Assembly: GCA_020442965.1 (NCBI GenBank)
Contig: JAGRJB010000111.1
Coordinates: forward strand, 1-9,709
Source of the DNA: Pseudomonadales bacterium
Lineage (GTDB): Bacteria; Pseudomonadota; Gammaproteobacteria; Steroidobacterales; Steroidobacteraceae
Length of the DNA stretch: 9,709 nucleotides
Reading direction: 5' to 3'
Positions within the stretch are counted from its first letter, which is position 1, and each line of letters opens with the position of its first letter. The translations under genes were made by a program, and so were the position numbers. Of the stretch, positions 1-6,486 are shown one piece after another. Under the pieces are notes generated by a model that saw nothing but the letters and a program-made list of their open reading frames with translations, had not been told where the DNA came from and made no database searches.

Positions 1-701
1 AGAAAAAGAATGTAGAGAGCCTGCAGCGTAAACAGTGCGCAATACAGGAGAAAGATGCGCTCCTTGAGCACGAGCCAGATAACGAGTGCGCCGAGTGACA
101 TCGCGGCGAGTGCACCGAACGCCAGCGTAATCGTTCGGGCATGCGTCGCACCGAGTGCGAGGGTGTCCGCCAACCCCGCCACACGCAACTGCAAGTCCTC
201 GGCTCCACGTCCAGTTGCCGTTACACGCGCAATCATCTGATCGCCAGCGCGCAGTGGATCCGGTAGCGCATACACCGCCGTGTGCATGCCGAAGAAACCT
301 GGCAACGCAGTCGCTGGCAGTATCGCTTTCGCAGCGCCATCGCGTAGCAGGTACAGATCGACGGCGAGGTGCCGGCCCTTTTCGATCAGCAGCGCCGGAT
401 CCGCTATCTTCGCGGCAGCCGCGGGCAGTTGCGAGGTCAGCCAAAAGACTGTTCCACTCCTGCGGGCAGCGCGCAGAACCAACTTTGGCAGTTGCTCGGT
501 CCGACTACGCGCCGCAACCGCTGTGGGCGCGAGTTCGGCGACGTCGCCCGTCAGCATGCTCGGCTCTAGCGCGAGTTCAGTTGCGATTTCCGGGACTGCG
601 CTGATCGCCGTACCCGACGCGAGTACGAGTACCAGCAGCCGCAGGGCGAACCGCTGGTGAAAACGCCCTGAAATTCGCTGCGCCATCTGGGCTAAGACCA
701 T
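1..701 (-). CDS. 7TMR-DISM sensor protein, N-terminal part (truncated by window edge)
   Basis: I translated this minus-strand frame by hand. It opens at ATG 701 and runs 233 codons to the left edge without a stop. Residues about 19-35 form a hydrophobic signal peptide or anchor. Residues about 85-175 resemble the 7TMR-DISMED2 periplasmic ligand-binding domain: FWL near 86-88, then a VDLYLL strand, then a VYALP segment. From about residue 188 a first transmembrane helix is followed by KERIFLLYCALF, typical of the turn into helix 2 of the 7TMR-DISM membrane domain. Proteins of this class sense an extracellular ligand and signal through a cytoplasmic GGDEF, histidine kinase or phosphatase domain. 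That output domain lies beyond position 1, so the activity cannot be told. An in-frame ATG at 686 is an alternative start, but neither start has a convincing ribosome binding site. The family call rests on pattern recognition of the domain layout. Confidence 0.72.
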   Translation of the reverse strand, partial: MVLAQMAQRISGRFHQRFALRLLVLVLASGTAISAVPEIATELALEPSMLTGDVAELAPTAVAARSRTEQLPKLVLRAARRSGTVFWLTSQLPAAAAKIADPALLIEKGRHLAVDLYLLRDGAAKAILPATALPGFFGMHTAVYALPDPLRAGDQMIARVTATGRGAEDLQLRVAGLADTLALGATHARTITLAFGALAAMSLGALVIWLVLKERIFLLYCALFTLQALYILF

Positions 702-798
702 TCTTTCGTATCCCCGTTGCCTGCATGATAGACCGATGCGCGTCGTCCAGGGCTGACGTGTGCCCCGGCGCGGTGGCAGAACTGGCCTGATGGCACGC

Positions 799-817
799 GC
801 GGCGACGGCGTCGCCGC
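799..817. repeat. Perfect 8-bp inverted repeat with 3-nt loop
   Basis: The arms GCGGCGAC (799-806) and GTCGCCGC (810-817) are perfectly complementary around a GGC loop. The repeat sits in the 236-bp gap between the divergent sensor and FAD-oxidase genes. No T-run follows on either strand, so it is not a classical terminator for either gene. It could be an operator or just a GC-rich palindrome. The structure is visible in the sequence; no function is shown. Confidence 0.5.
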
Positions 818-827
818 ATAGTAGTAT

Positions 828-855
828 TTGGCTTTTCAAGCACTTGCACGATACT
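828..855 (+). promoter_or_regulatory. Possible sigma70-type promoter for the FAD oxidase
   Basis: TTGGCT (828-833, 4 of 6 consensus) and GATACT (850-855, 4 of 6) are separated by 16 bp. They lie about 80 bp upstream of the oxidase start, in the only sizeable gap before it. Both boxes are imperfect and no other support exists, so this is a guess from spacing and position. Confidence 0.3.
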
Positions 856-923
856 CCGTGATCTGGTGTTCTGTCGGTTCGGGATGCGCGTGCAACGACA
901 CGTGACCCGCTTGTTTCTTGCGC

Positions 924-929
924 AAGGAG
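924..929 (+). promoter_or_regulatory. Shine-Dalgarno AAGGAG deciding the oxidase start
   Basis: AAGGAG lies 8 nt upstream of ATG 938. It selects this start over an in-frame start at 866, which would add 24 non-conserved, arginine-rich residues. The ATG at 933 is out of frame. Confidence 0.8.
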
Positions 930-937
930 TCGATGCG

Positions 938-2554
938 ATGAACACTGCCGTGCCGCTGGCCGATGATCTGCTGCAGCAACTGCGCAGCCTGTTAGGTAAG
1001 GATGCGGTACTTGACTCGCCGGCTGAGCGCGAAGCATTTTCGGCCGACGTCTATCAGGTCGGCGTCACGTGCGCAGCGGTCGTCAGACCGCGAGACAAGC
1101 AGACTGCGGCCGCGGCGATCGGTCTCAGCACACGCGCCGGATACGACGTCATCGGTCGCGGTGGCGGCATGTCGTACACGGGCGGTTATACGCCGATTCA
1201 CTCGAATTCGATCGTGTTCGACACGAGCGCGCTGAATCGCATCGTCGAAATCAACGCTGCTGACATGTACATCACCGTCGAAGCTGGCGTGACCTGGCAG
1301 CAGATCTACGAGGCTGTGGCGCCACTCGGCTTGCGGCTGCCGTTCTTCGGCACGTTTTCTGGCGCGCGTGCCACCGTCGGCGGTGGGCTTTCCAATGGCG
1401 CGTTGTTCATGGCTACTGCGCGCTACGGCACGGCAGCCGAGATGTTGTTAGGGCTTGAAGTGGCCCTCGCCGATGGATCGATCCTGCGCACGGGTCAAGC
1501 TGGGTTCGCCAATGTCACGAAACCCTTTTATCGCACCTACGGACCGGATCTGACCGGCCTGTTCGTGCACGATACGGGCGCACTGGGAATCAAGCTGCAA
1601 GCCACGCTGCGACTTATCCGTGCACCGGCGGAGCGCGATTACCTATCGTTCGTCTTTCCCGACATCGAGTCGGCAGCGCGTGCGCTGTCGGAGGTCGCGC
1701 GTTCCGACGTGGCAGAAGAGGCCTACGTGTTCGACCCTGAGTCCACGCGCAAGAATCTCTCGGCGGGCGATTTCGCTCAGGATTTGAAGACCCTCGCGGG
1801 CGTCGTCAAGGGTCAGTCGAGCGTGTTCAAAGGCTTGAAGGAGGGCGCCAAGCTTGTGGCCGCCGGCCGGAATTTCATCGAGGGCGATGTCTTCTCGTTG
1901 CACGTCGTGTGCGCTGGACGCAGCGCCGCGGCGGTCGCGAGTGACGTGACAGCGTGTCGCGCGATCATCGCAAAGCTGGCCGGCAAAGAGATCGTGAACT
2001 CGATCCCGAAAGCTGTTAGAGCGATGCCATTCCCGGCCATGAATGCGGTGCTGGGGCCGGACGGCGATCGGTGGGCTGCACTCAACGCCAAAGTGGCGCA
2101 CTCGGATGCGGTCGCGATCATCCGTGGCGCCGACAAGATTCTGAACGAGCACCGCGACGAGATGGCGGCGAAGGGCGTCACACTAACACGTCTGTTGATA
2201 GCGATCTCGAATCACGCGTTCAGCTATGAACCAGTGTTCCACTGGTTCGACAGCTGGTTGCCAGTACATCGCCGGACCCCAGAGCCGCAGTACCTTGCCA
2301 AACTGAAGGAACCGCCGGCGAATCCCGCCGCGGCGGAACTCGTGCAGCGACTGCGCGGGCGGTTGGTAGCCTACTTTGCCTCGATCGGCGCGGCCTCAAA
2401 TCAGATCGGCAAGACCTATCTCTACGGCGAATCGTTGTTGCCGACGACACGAACCCTCGTCGAGTCGCTGAAGCAGGCCGTTGACCCTGAGGGTCGGATG
2501 AACCCAGGTGCGCTCGGACTGCCGCGTGCCAGCGCGCCGACTGGCGAGCGTTAG
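938..2554 (+). CDS. FAD-linked oxidase / dehydrogenase, GlcD-VAO (PCMH) family
   Basis: This 538-residue protein has an N-terminal PCMH-type FAD-binding domain, about residues 45-220. Its marks are the pyrophosphate-binding glycine loop GRGGGMSYTGG (73-83), VGGGLSNGALF (147-157) with the RYG that follows, and DLTGLFVHDTGALGI (204-218), the family's usual DLTGLFxGSEGTLGI in altered form. The C-terminal cap domain ends in DPEGRMNPG (516-524), the usual end of GlcD, D-lactate dehydrogenase and vanillyl-alcohol-oxidase relatives. Such enzymes oxidise hydroxy acids, alcohols or phenols with FAD; the substrate here cannot be read from the sequence. There is no signal peptide and no iron-sulfur subunit gene beside it, so it probably acts alone in the cytoplasm. 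Its stop codon overlaps that of the convergent PilZ gene. The family is secure and the substrate is unknown. Confidence 0.88.
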   Translation: MNTAVPLADDLLQQLRSLLGKDAVLDSPAEREAFSADVYQVGVTCAAVVRPRDKQTAAAAIGLSTRAGYDVIGRGGGMSYTGGYTPIHSNSIVFDTSALNRIVEINAADMYITVEAGVTWQQIYEAVAPLGLRLPFFGTFSGARATVGGGLSNGALFMATARYGTAAEMLLGLEVALADGSILRTGQAGFANVTKPFYRTYGPDLTGLFVHDTGALGIKLQATLRLIRAPAERDYLSFVFPDIESAARALSEVARSDVAEEAYVFDPESTRKNLSAGDFAQDLKTLAGVVKGQSSVFKGLKEGAKLVAAGRNFIEGDVFSLHVVCAGRSAAAVASDVTACRAIIAKLAGKEIVNSIPKAVRAMPFPAMNAVLGPDGDRWAALNAKVAHSDAVAIIRGADKILNEHRDEMAAKGVTLTRLLIAISNHAFSYEPVFHWFDSWLPVHRRTPEPQYLAKLKEPPANPAAAELVQRLRGRLVAYFASIGAASNQIGKTYLYGESLLPTTRTLVESLKQAVDPEGRMNPGALGLPRASAPTGER

Positions 2555-2883
2555 ACAGGATGACGCCAGTTGGGAAATCTTTGTGCGATGCAACGCTGCT
2601 CGGCGACCATGTCTCCGTAACTTGGACCTTCCGTGAGACTCACGATGAGTTCGTCGCCGTCGACGCGGATCACGTTGCCACGTATGTCGCACAAAGTGCC
2701 GCAGGCCAGTTTCAGGTTGCCGGCGACCGGTGATTGAGCGTCGAGCGCCGGCAGCTTGACCGTGCTGAGCCGCATACCGCGCTCGGATAATTCAGTGACG
2801 ATCGCGGTGGCTTCGCTCATCTTGAGGCGCGGCCGGGCGAGCAGCGGATATCGCAGCCGAAAGTGTTCACGTTTTTGATTCAT
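2551..2883 (-). CDS. PilZ-domain protein (putative c-di-GMP receptor)
   Basis: This 110-residue protein consists of one PilZ-like domain. The N-terminal arginine motif RxxxR is REHFR (residues 5-9). The second c-di-GMP motif, normally [D/N]xSxxG, reads ELSERG (31-36), with Glu at the first position. A beta-rich stretch follows (about 37-85), then a short C-terminal helix. PilZ proteins bind cyclic di-GMP and adjust motility, exopolysaccharide or adhesion. The start at 2883 puts the RxxxR motif in its usual place just after the N-terminus; in-frame ATGs at 2907 and 2928 would add non-conserved residues. No good Shine-Dalgarno precedes any of these. The gene converges on the FAD oxidase with overlapping stops and diverges from the aldolase. 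The Glu substitution makes c-di-GMP binding uncertain. Confidence 0.8.
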   Translation of the reverse strand: MNQKREHFRLRYPLLARPRLKMSEATAIVTELSERGMRLSTVKLPALDAQSPVAGNLKLACGTLCDIRGNVIRVDGDELIVSLTEGPSYGDMVAEQRCIAQRFPNWRHPV

Positions 2884-2893
2884 TCGTATTATC
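2864..2893. promoter_or_regulatory. Possible overlapping divergent -10 elements between PilZ and aldolase genes
   Basis: On the plus strand TATTAT (2887-2892, 5 of 6) has TGTTCA (2864-2869, 3 of 6) 17 bp upstream and would give a short leader containing GGAG at 2912-2915, about 11 nt before the aldolase ATG. On the minus strand the same bases read GATAAT (2893-2888), just before the PilZ start, but a matching -35 at good spacing is lacking. The plus-strand reading is the more likely one. Confidence 0.35.
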
Positions 2894-2926
2894 CCAGCGC
2901 TAACCATCCGCGGAGTCAAGACCCCC

Positions 2927-3970
2927 ATGCGCTATTTCAAATCTGACAACACCGCGGCCGTTTGTCCACCGGTCCTGGCCGCGTTGATTGCCGCTAACCA
3001 GGGTGCATCCCTGGCATATGGGGCTGACGACTGGACGGCGCGGCTCGACACGGTGGTCGGCGAGTTTTTCGGTGCGAGTGTGCGCGTCTTTACCGTGTTG
3101 TCGGGCACCGCGGCCAATTCGCTCGCGCTTGCGACGCTCTGCCCGCCGTGGGGCACGGTACTCACCCATCGTGAGGCACACATCGAGCGAGACGAATGCG
3201 GTGCACCGGAGTTCTTTACCTCGGGTGCCAAGATATCCGTGATAGAGGGTCCGTACGCCAAGATCAGCCCCACGGCGCTGCGGGAGCGTCTCGCCTGGTT
3301 CGAACCGCACGTTCACGGGGTGCAGCCCAAGGTGCTGTCGCTGACGCAAGCCACGGAGCGCGGTGCTGTCTACACGCCGGCCGAGATCGCTACCTTGGCC
3401 GAAATTGCACACGCGCGTGGTATGTCGGTCCACATGGACGGCGCGCGCTTTGCGAATGCGGTCGTCGCGCTCGGTTGCCAACCCGCCGACGTCACCTGGC
3501 GCGCTGGCGTGGACGCGTTGTCACTGGGTGTAATCAAGAACGGCGGTATGAACGCGGAGGCGGTCGTGTTCTTTACCGACGGTGCGGCTGCGCCAGCTTT
3601 CCCGACGGACGCCGTGTCCGAGTTCGAGTTTCGGCGCAAGCGCGCGGGCCATCTCGTCTGCAAGGGTCGTTATATGGCGGCCCAGGTCTTGGCGTATATC
3701 GAGAGCGGCGTGTGGCGGCGCAACGCCGAGCACGCCAATCGGCTCGCGCGACAAATAGGAGTTGCGGCCGGCGCGCGGCTCACTGCGCCCGTCGAGACCA
3801 ATCAGGTCTTCGTCAAACTGGGTTCGAAGCGCATCGCGGAGTTGCTCGAGGCGGGATTCGGATTCTACCCCTGGGCCCCGGAGAACGCGGGCGAAGCGCG
3901 CTTTGTCGTATCGTGGGACACTGCGACCGAAGACATTGACGCGCTGTGTGCGGCGCTGGCGACGAACTGA
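2927..3970 (+). CDS. ltaE: Low-specificity L-threonine aldolase
   Basis: This 347-residue fold-type I PLP enzyme splits L-threonine and L-allo-threonine, and related beta-hydroxy amino acids, into glycine and an aldehyde. The length matches the family. Features in order are YGADDW near 31-36 (family start YGxD), LSGTAAN (58-64) for PLP phosphate binding, H85 in REAHIERDE as the residue expected to stack on the PLP ring, HMDGARFANA (169-178) with D171 against the pyridine nitrogen, and LGVIKNGG with the Schiff-base lysine K204. RKRAGHLVCKGRYMAAQ (237-253) and the carboxylate-binding arginine in RFVVSWDT (R325) complete the set, so it looks fully active. It should be cytoplasmic. The next gene begins 18 nt after the stop on the same strand, so they are probably co-transcribed. 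Stereospecificity cannot be read from the sequence. Confidence 0.92.
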   Translation: MRYFKSDNTAAVCPPVLAALIAANQGASLAYGADDWTARLDTVVGEFFGASVRVFTVLSGTAANSLALATLCPPWGTVLTHREAHIERDECGAPEFFTSGAKISVIEGPYAKISPTALRERLAWFEPHVHGVQPKVLSLTQATERGAVYTPAEIATLAEIAHARGMSVHMDGARFANAVVALGCQPADVTWRAGVDALSLGVIKNGGMNAEAVVFFTDGAAAPAFPTDAVSEFEFRRKRAGHLVCKGRYMAAQVLAYIESGVWRRNAEHANRLARQIGVAAGARLTAPVETNQVFVKLGSKRIAELLEAGFGFYPWAPENAGEARFVVSWDTATEDIDALCAALATN

Positions 3971-3988
3971 CGCAAGCCGAGGTTACGA

Positions 3989-4726
3989 TTGGTGAAGTAC
4001 ATTTGGTTGGCCGGAATTCTCATGCTGACAGCGATCACTAACTATTCGAGTGGCGCGACGGTCGCCGTGCTCGGTACGGGTAGAGTAGGTGCCGCGCTCG
4101 GCGTGCAATTCGCGCAGCAAGGCTATCAGGTTGTCTATGGATCGCGTGACCCAGGGCGGCCAGCGGTGGCCGCACTCGTGGCGAAGACCGGGTATGGCGC
4201 GTCGGCCGCCACACCCGACGCGGCGGTGACCAAGGCGTCGATCGTCGTGATCGCGTTGCCCTGGAAGGCTACCGAGGCGATGGTCAAGAGTCTTGACCTC
4301 GCCGGTCGGATCGTCATCGACCCGACGAACGCGCTGACGATCGGTCCGTCGGGCTTGATGGAGATGGCTGTAGAGACCTCGGCCGGCGAACTCATTCAGT
4401 CCTGGGCGCCGAAGGCCAAGGTCGTCAAAGCATTCAATACGCTCGGATTTCACGTCATGGCCAATCCGGCGCTCGCGGGCGGGCCGGTTACGTCGCCGTT
4501 GGCAGGCGACGACGCCGACGCCAAGCGCCAGGTCGGCGAGATCGTTCGTGCGATGGGTATCGAGACCGTCGATGTGGGCCCCATACGGAACGCACGTGCT
4601 CTCGAGGCGATGGCGGTTCTGTATATGGTGCCGTACTTGACCGGCAATCGCGAAGAGGCGTTCGAGTATTACCTGCGCAAGGGAGCGGCACCGAAGCAGA
4701 GTGAGGGTGTCAGACCAGCGCAGTAG
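3989..4726 (+). CDS. NADP oxidoreductase, F420-reductase-like Rossmann protein with signal peptide
   Basis: The 245 residues fit the NADPH-dependent F420 reductase-like family (COG2085 type, related to ProC). The Rossmann loop VLGTGRVG spans 27-34, GSRDP (51-55) carries the arginine expected to hold the NADP phosphate, VVIALPWKA (86-94) is the usual second nucleotide strand, and VVKAFNTLG (145-153) is the family signature. F420 itself need not be the substrate; most bacterial members have unknown substrates. The unusual part is the N-terminus: MVK, a hydrophobic run YIWLAGILMLTAIT and a small-residue end SSGA look like a Sec signal peptide or anchor directly before the Rossmann fold. The chosen start is TTG 3989 with GAGG at 3979-3982; GTG 3992 in the same frame is equally possible. 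ATG 4022 would remove most of the hydrophobic run and make the protein cytoplasmic. It follows the aldolase by 18 nt. Confidence 0.8.
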   Translation: MVKYIWLAGILMLTAITNYSSGATVAVLGTGRVGAALGVQFAQQGYQVVYGSRDPGRPAVAALVAKTGYGASAATPDAAVTKASIVVIALPWKATEAMVKSLDLAGRIVIDPTNALTIGPSGLMEMAVETSAGELIQSWAPKAKVVKAFNTLGFHVMANPALAGGPVTSPLAGDDADAKRQVGEIVRAMGIETVDVGPIRNARALEAMAVLYMVPYLTGNREEAFEYYLRKGAAPKQSEGVRPAQ

Positions 4727-4836
4727 TTGACGTGTCTGCTTGGTCGGCCGTCGGCGTTCATCGCACGGCGGGCGCACGCGCAGCGCGCCCGAGCCACGCG
4801 AATGTCCGGTCACTGCACCGTGTACGCGCGTCCTTA

Positions 4837-5505
4837 CTATCCCGGCAGCAGCCGCGCGCGTATGTCGGCAACTTCGGTTTCGAGCGCTGCTATTCGCCGC
4901 AGCAGTTCATCGAGCGTCACGTCAGGTGGCCTGGTCGGCGGTGTCGGGATATTCATTGCTTGCAGCTCGTCCGCGTCGGTGCGTGGCGTGCCCGATAGTT
5001 CAGTGAACAACTGAGCGTAGCGCGAGTCGCGCCGGTTAGGCTCGCGCGCGAGTTTGGTGACGAGCGTGCCTTCAGGGCGTAGTCGCATTGCTTCGAGCGA
5101 GTTCTCTATCTCGCTAACATCGCTCACAACCGCCATGCGCGCGACACGTGCACGCAACTCGCCGGGCGTCTGCGGGCCCCGCAGCAGAAGTTCGCACAAA
5201 ATTCCTGTTTCGATGGGCGACAACTTCAAGGTCCCGAACTCCGTGTTGCAGAAAATCTGGTGATACTTGGGGACGCGGCTGCCAAAGCCCGATTTTTCCA
5301 GTATCAGATGGCGCTTCTTCAGGGCATCGACTGCCTGCTGAACGGTGACTTGGTCGAGCGTCATCAGTGGATCGCGATTGCTCTTCTGGTTGCAGGCGTT
5401 CACGAGCGCGTTGATCGACAGCGGATATTGATCGGGCGTCGTCAGCTGCTTTTCGATCAGTGAGCCGAGTATGCGTGCGTCGAGCGCAGACAATTGGATA
5501 TTCAT
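4837..5505 (-). CDS. yceH: YceH family protein (DUF480/UPF0502)
   Basis: This 222-residue protein matches the YceH family throughout. It opens with the characteristic LSALDARILGSLIEKQLTTP (6-25), followed by YPLSINALVNACNQKSNRDP (27-46), which together form the first winged-helix repeat. A second winged-helix domain contains LSPIETGILCELLLRGPQTP (94-113). The C-terminal about 35 residues, beginning at the TPPTRPPDVTLDELLRRI stretch, form a proline-rich linker and a short coiled coil (LETEVADIRARL). The fold suggests DNA binding, but the cellular role of YceH is not firmly established. No Shine-Dalgarno precedes the ATG; a -10-like TATACT ends 6 nt before it, so the mRNA may be leaderless. It is divergent from the VanZ-like gene and convergent with the Rossmann oxidoreductase gene, and appears monocistronic. 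Confidence 0.93.
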   Translation of the reverse strand: MNIQLSALDARILGSLIEKQLTTPDQYPLSINALVNACNQKSNRDPLMTLDQVTVQQAVDALKKRHLILEKSGFGSRVPKYHQIFCNTEFGTLKLSPIETGILCELLLRGPQTPGELRARVARMAVVSDVSEIENSLEAMRLRPEGTLVTKLAREPNRRDSRYAQLFTELSGTPRTDADELQAMNIPTPPTRPPDVTLDELLRRIAALETEVADIRARLLPG

Positions 5506-5511
5506 GCGTGC

Positions 5512-5519
5512 AGTATAAG
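5512..5519. promoter_or_regulatory. Overlapping divergent -10 elements between yceH and the VanZ-like gene
   Basis: In the 60-bp gap between the two divergent genes the plus strand reads TATAAG (5514-5519, 5 of 6) and the minus strand reads TATACT (5517-5512, 5 of 6) over the same bases. The plus-strand start would give a leader of about 40 nt to GTG 5566. The minus-strand start would fall on or next to the yceH ATG. No strong -35 is visible for either direction. Confidence 0.4.
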
Positions 5520-5565
5520 TTCACAGGCGTGCGTGCGGCCGCACGGAAGTGAGAGAATACCGGTC

Positions 5566-6486
5566 GTGCGCCGCCAAATAGTCATTCTTGTTCTTCTGCT
5601 GCTGGTCGCCGCGCTGCTGCTCCTCGTAAACTGGAGCTTCCCGTTCACCGCGCTTTGGCGAGTGGTCGAGGACTCAGGTCATGCACCCCTGTTCGCGCTG
5701 CTGGCGCTGTCATTCATCGGTTGGGCGCGGGCCCGGTGGCCCAACCGAGCCTTGCGGCAGTACGGCTTTGCCGCCGCAGCGGCCGCGGTATTGGGGGCCT
5801 TGAGCGAGCTCGCGCAGGTTCCGGTTGGACGGGATGCGTCGTGGGGGGATTTTGTCCGCGATTTGCTCGGCACCGGCATTGCCCTAACAGCTTTTGCCGC
5901 GTTCGATCGTCGTATCGCTCTGCCGCGACTGGCTCGCAGTGCGCTGGCTCTCATCGCGCTCGCCGGCGTCGTGTGGGTAGCCCTGCCGATGATCGAAATC
6001 ACGCGTGCCTATGCGTACCGAACCGCCATTTTTCCACGCCTTGCAGATTTCTCCGACCGGCGCGACAGTTTCTGGTCGCGCGGCTCCGGAGCGCGGCGTA
6101 CGTTCCAGGGTGGGGCACTGATAGTCGACTTCGTGTCGGAGCCGTTTCCGGGCGTCGCCTGGTTCGAGCCTCAGCCGGACTGGCGCGGCTACCAGAGTCT
6201 GGTCATCGACGTGGAAAACCCTAACGACTCACCCGTGCAGCTCACCCTGCGTATCCACGATCGCGAGCATAGCTGGGAGTATGCTGATCGATTCAATCGC
6301 AATATTCGCCTGGCGCCACGTGAGCGCCGCGTCGTCGTCGTACCGCTGGATGATGTGATGCGCGCGCCCAAAGGTCGTACGATGGATATGGGCCATATCA
6401 CAGACGTTTCGTTGTATCGTAGCGAAGCCAGCGGACCCAGCCGAATGATCGTCCACGCGCTGCGACTCGAGAAAGGGAACTCATGA
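5566..6486 (+). CDS. VanZ-like membrane protein with C-terminal carbohydrate-binding-like domain
   Basis: The 306-residue protein starts at GTG 5566, after a purine-rich GAGAG at 5551-5555; an upstream in-frame ATG at 5494 overlaps yceH and would add 24 polar residues before the first helix. Five hydrophobic segments lie at about 4-21, 38-53, 65-82, 101-115 and 121-142. The VanZ signature is present: SGHAPLFALLALS in helix 2, then E81, Q84, R89 (in VGRDASWGD), D95 and D99. After the fifth helix, residues about 160-304 form a beta-rich soluble domain resembling galactose-binding or CBM-like sandwiches (VIDVENPNDSPVQLTLRIHD at 213-232 and later strands). With the N-terminus inside, five helices put this domain in the periplasm. 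VanZ proteins are linked to glycopeptide resistance or envelope functions, but most have no known role. Its stop overlaps the next gene's start by 4 nt (ATGA), so the two are coupled. Confidence 0.8.
   Translation: MRRQIVILVLLLLVAALLLLVNWSFPFTALWRVVEDSGHAPLFALLALSFIGWARARWPNRALRQYGFAAAAAAVLGALSELAQVPVGRDASWGDFVRDLLGTGIALTAFAAFDRRIALPRLARSALALIALAGVVWVALPMIEITRAYAYRTAIFPRLADFSDRRDSFWSRGSGARRTFQGGALIVDFVSEPFPGVAWFEPQPDWRGYQSLVIDVENPNDSPVQLTLRIHDREHSWEYADRFNRNIRLAPRERRVVVVPLDDVMRAPKGRTMDMGHITDVSLYRSEASGPSRMIVHALRLEKGNS

Noticed and set aside
155..604. Plus-strand open frame opposite the 7TMR-DISM fragment
   Set aside because: The minus-strand reading has a signal anchor, a periplasmic domain and transmembrane helix features; this one is Arg/Ser/Pro-rich without motifs.
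866..937. N-terminal extension of the FAD oxidase from an upstream start
   Set aside because: AAGGAG 8 nt before ATG 938 gives a clear start, and the extra 24 residues are Arg-rich and unlike the family.
577..945. Minus-strand open frame spanning the sensor/oxidase gap
   Set aside because: Overlaps the sensor start and the oxidase start, has Arg-rich composition and no recognisable domain.
3196..3939. Plus-strand open frame inside the threonine aldolase gene
   Set aside because: Out-of-frame Arg-rich translation within a well-supported enzyme gene.
4770..4790. Stem-loop GGGCGC / GCGCCC with 9-nt loop between convergent genes
   Set aside because: Well placed for a terminator, but no T-run follows on either strand and such hairpins are expected by chance at this GC content.
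3983..4813. Long minus-strand open frame (276 codons) opposite the Rossmann oxidoreductase gene
   Set aside because: Arg/His-rich translation with no motif; the plus-strand gene has clear family signatures. Antisense open frames are common in GC-rich DNA.
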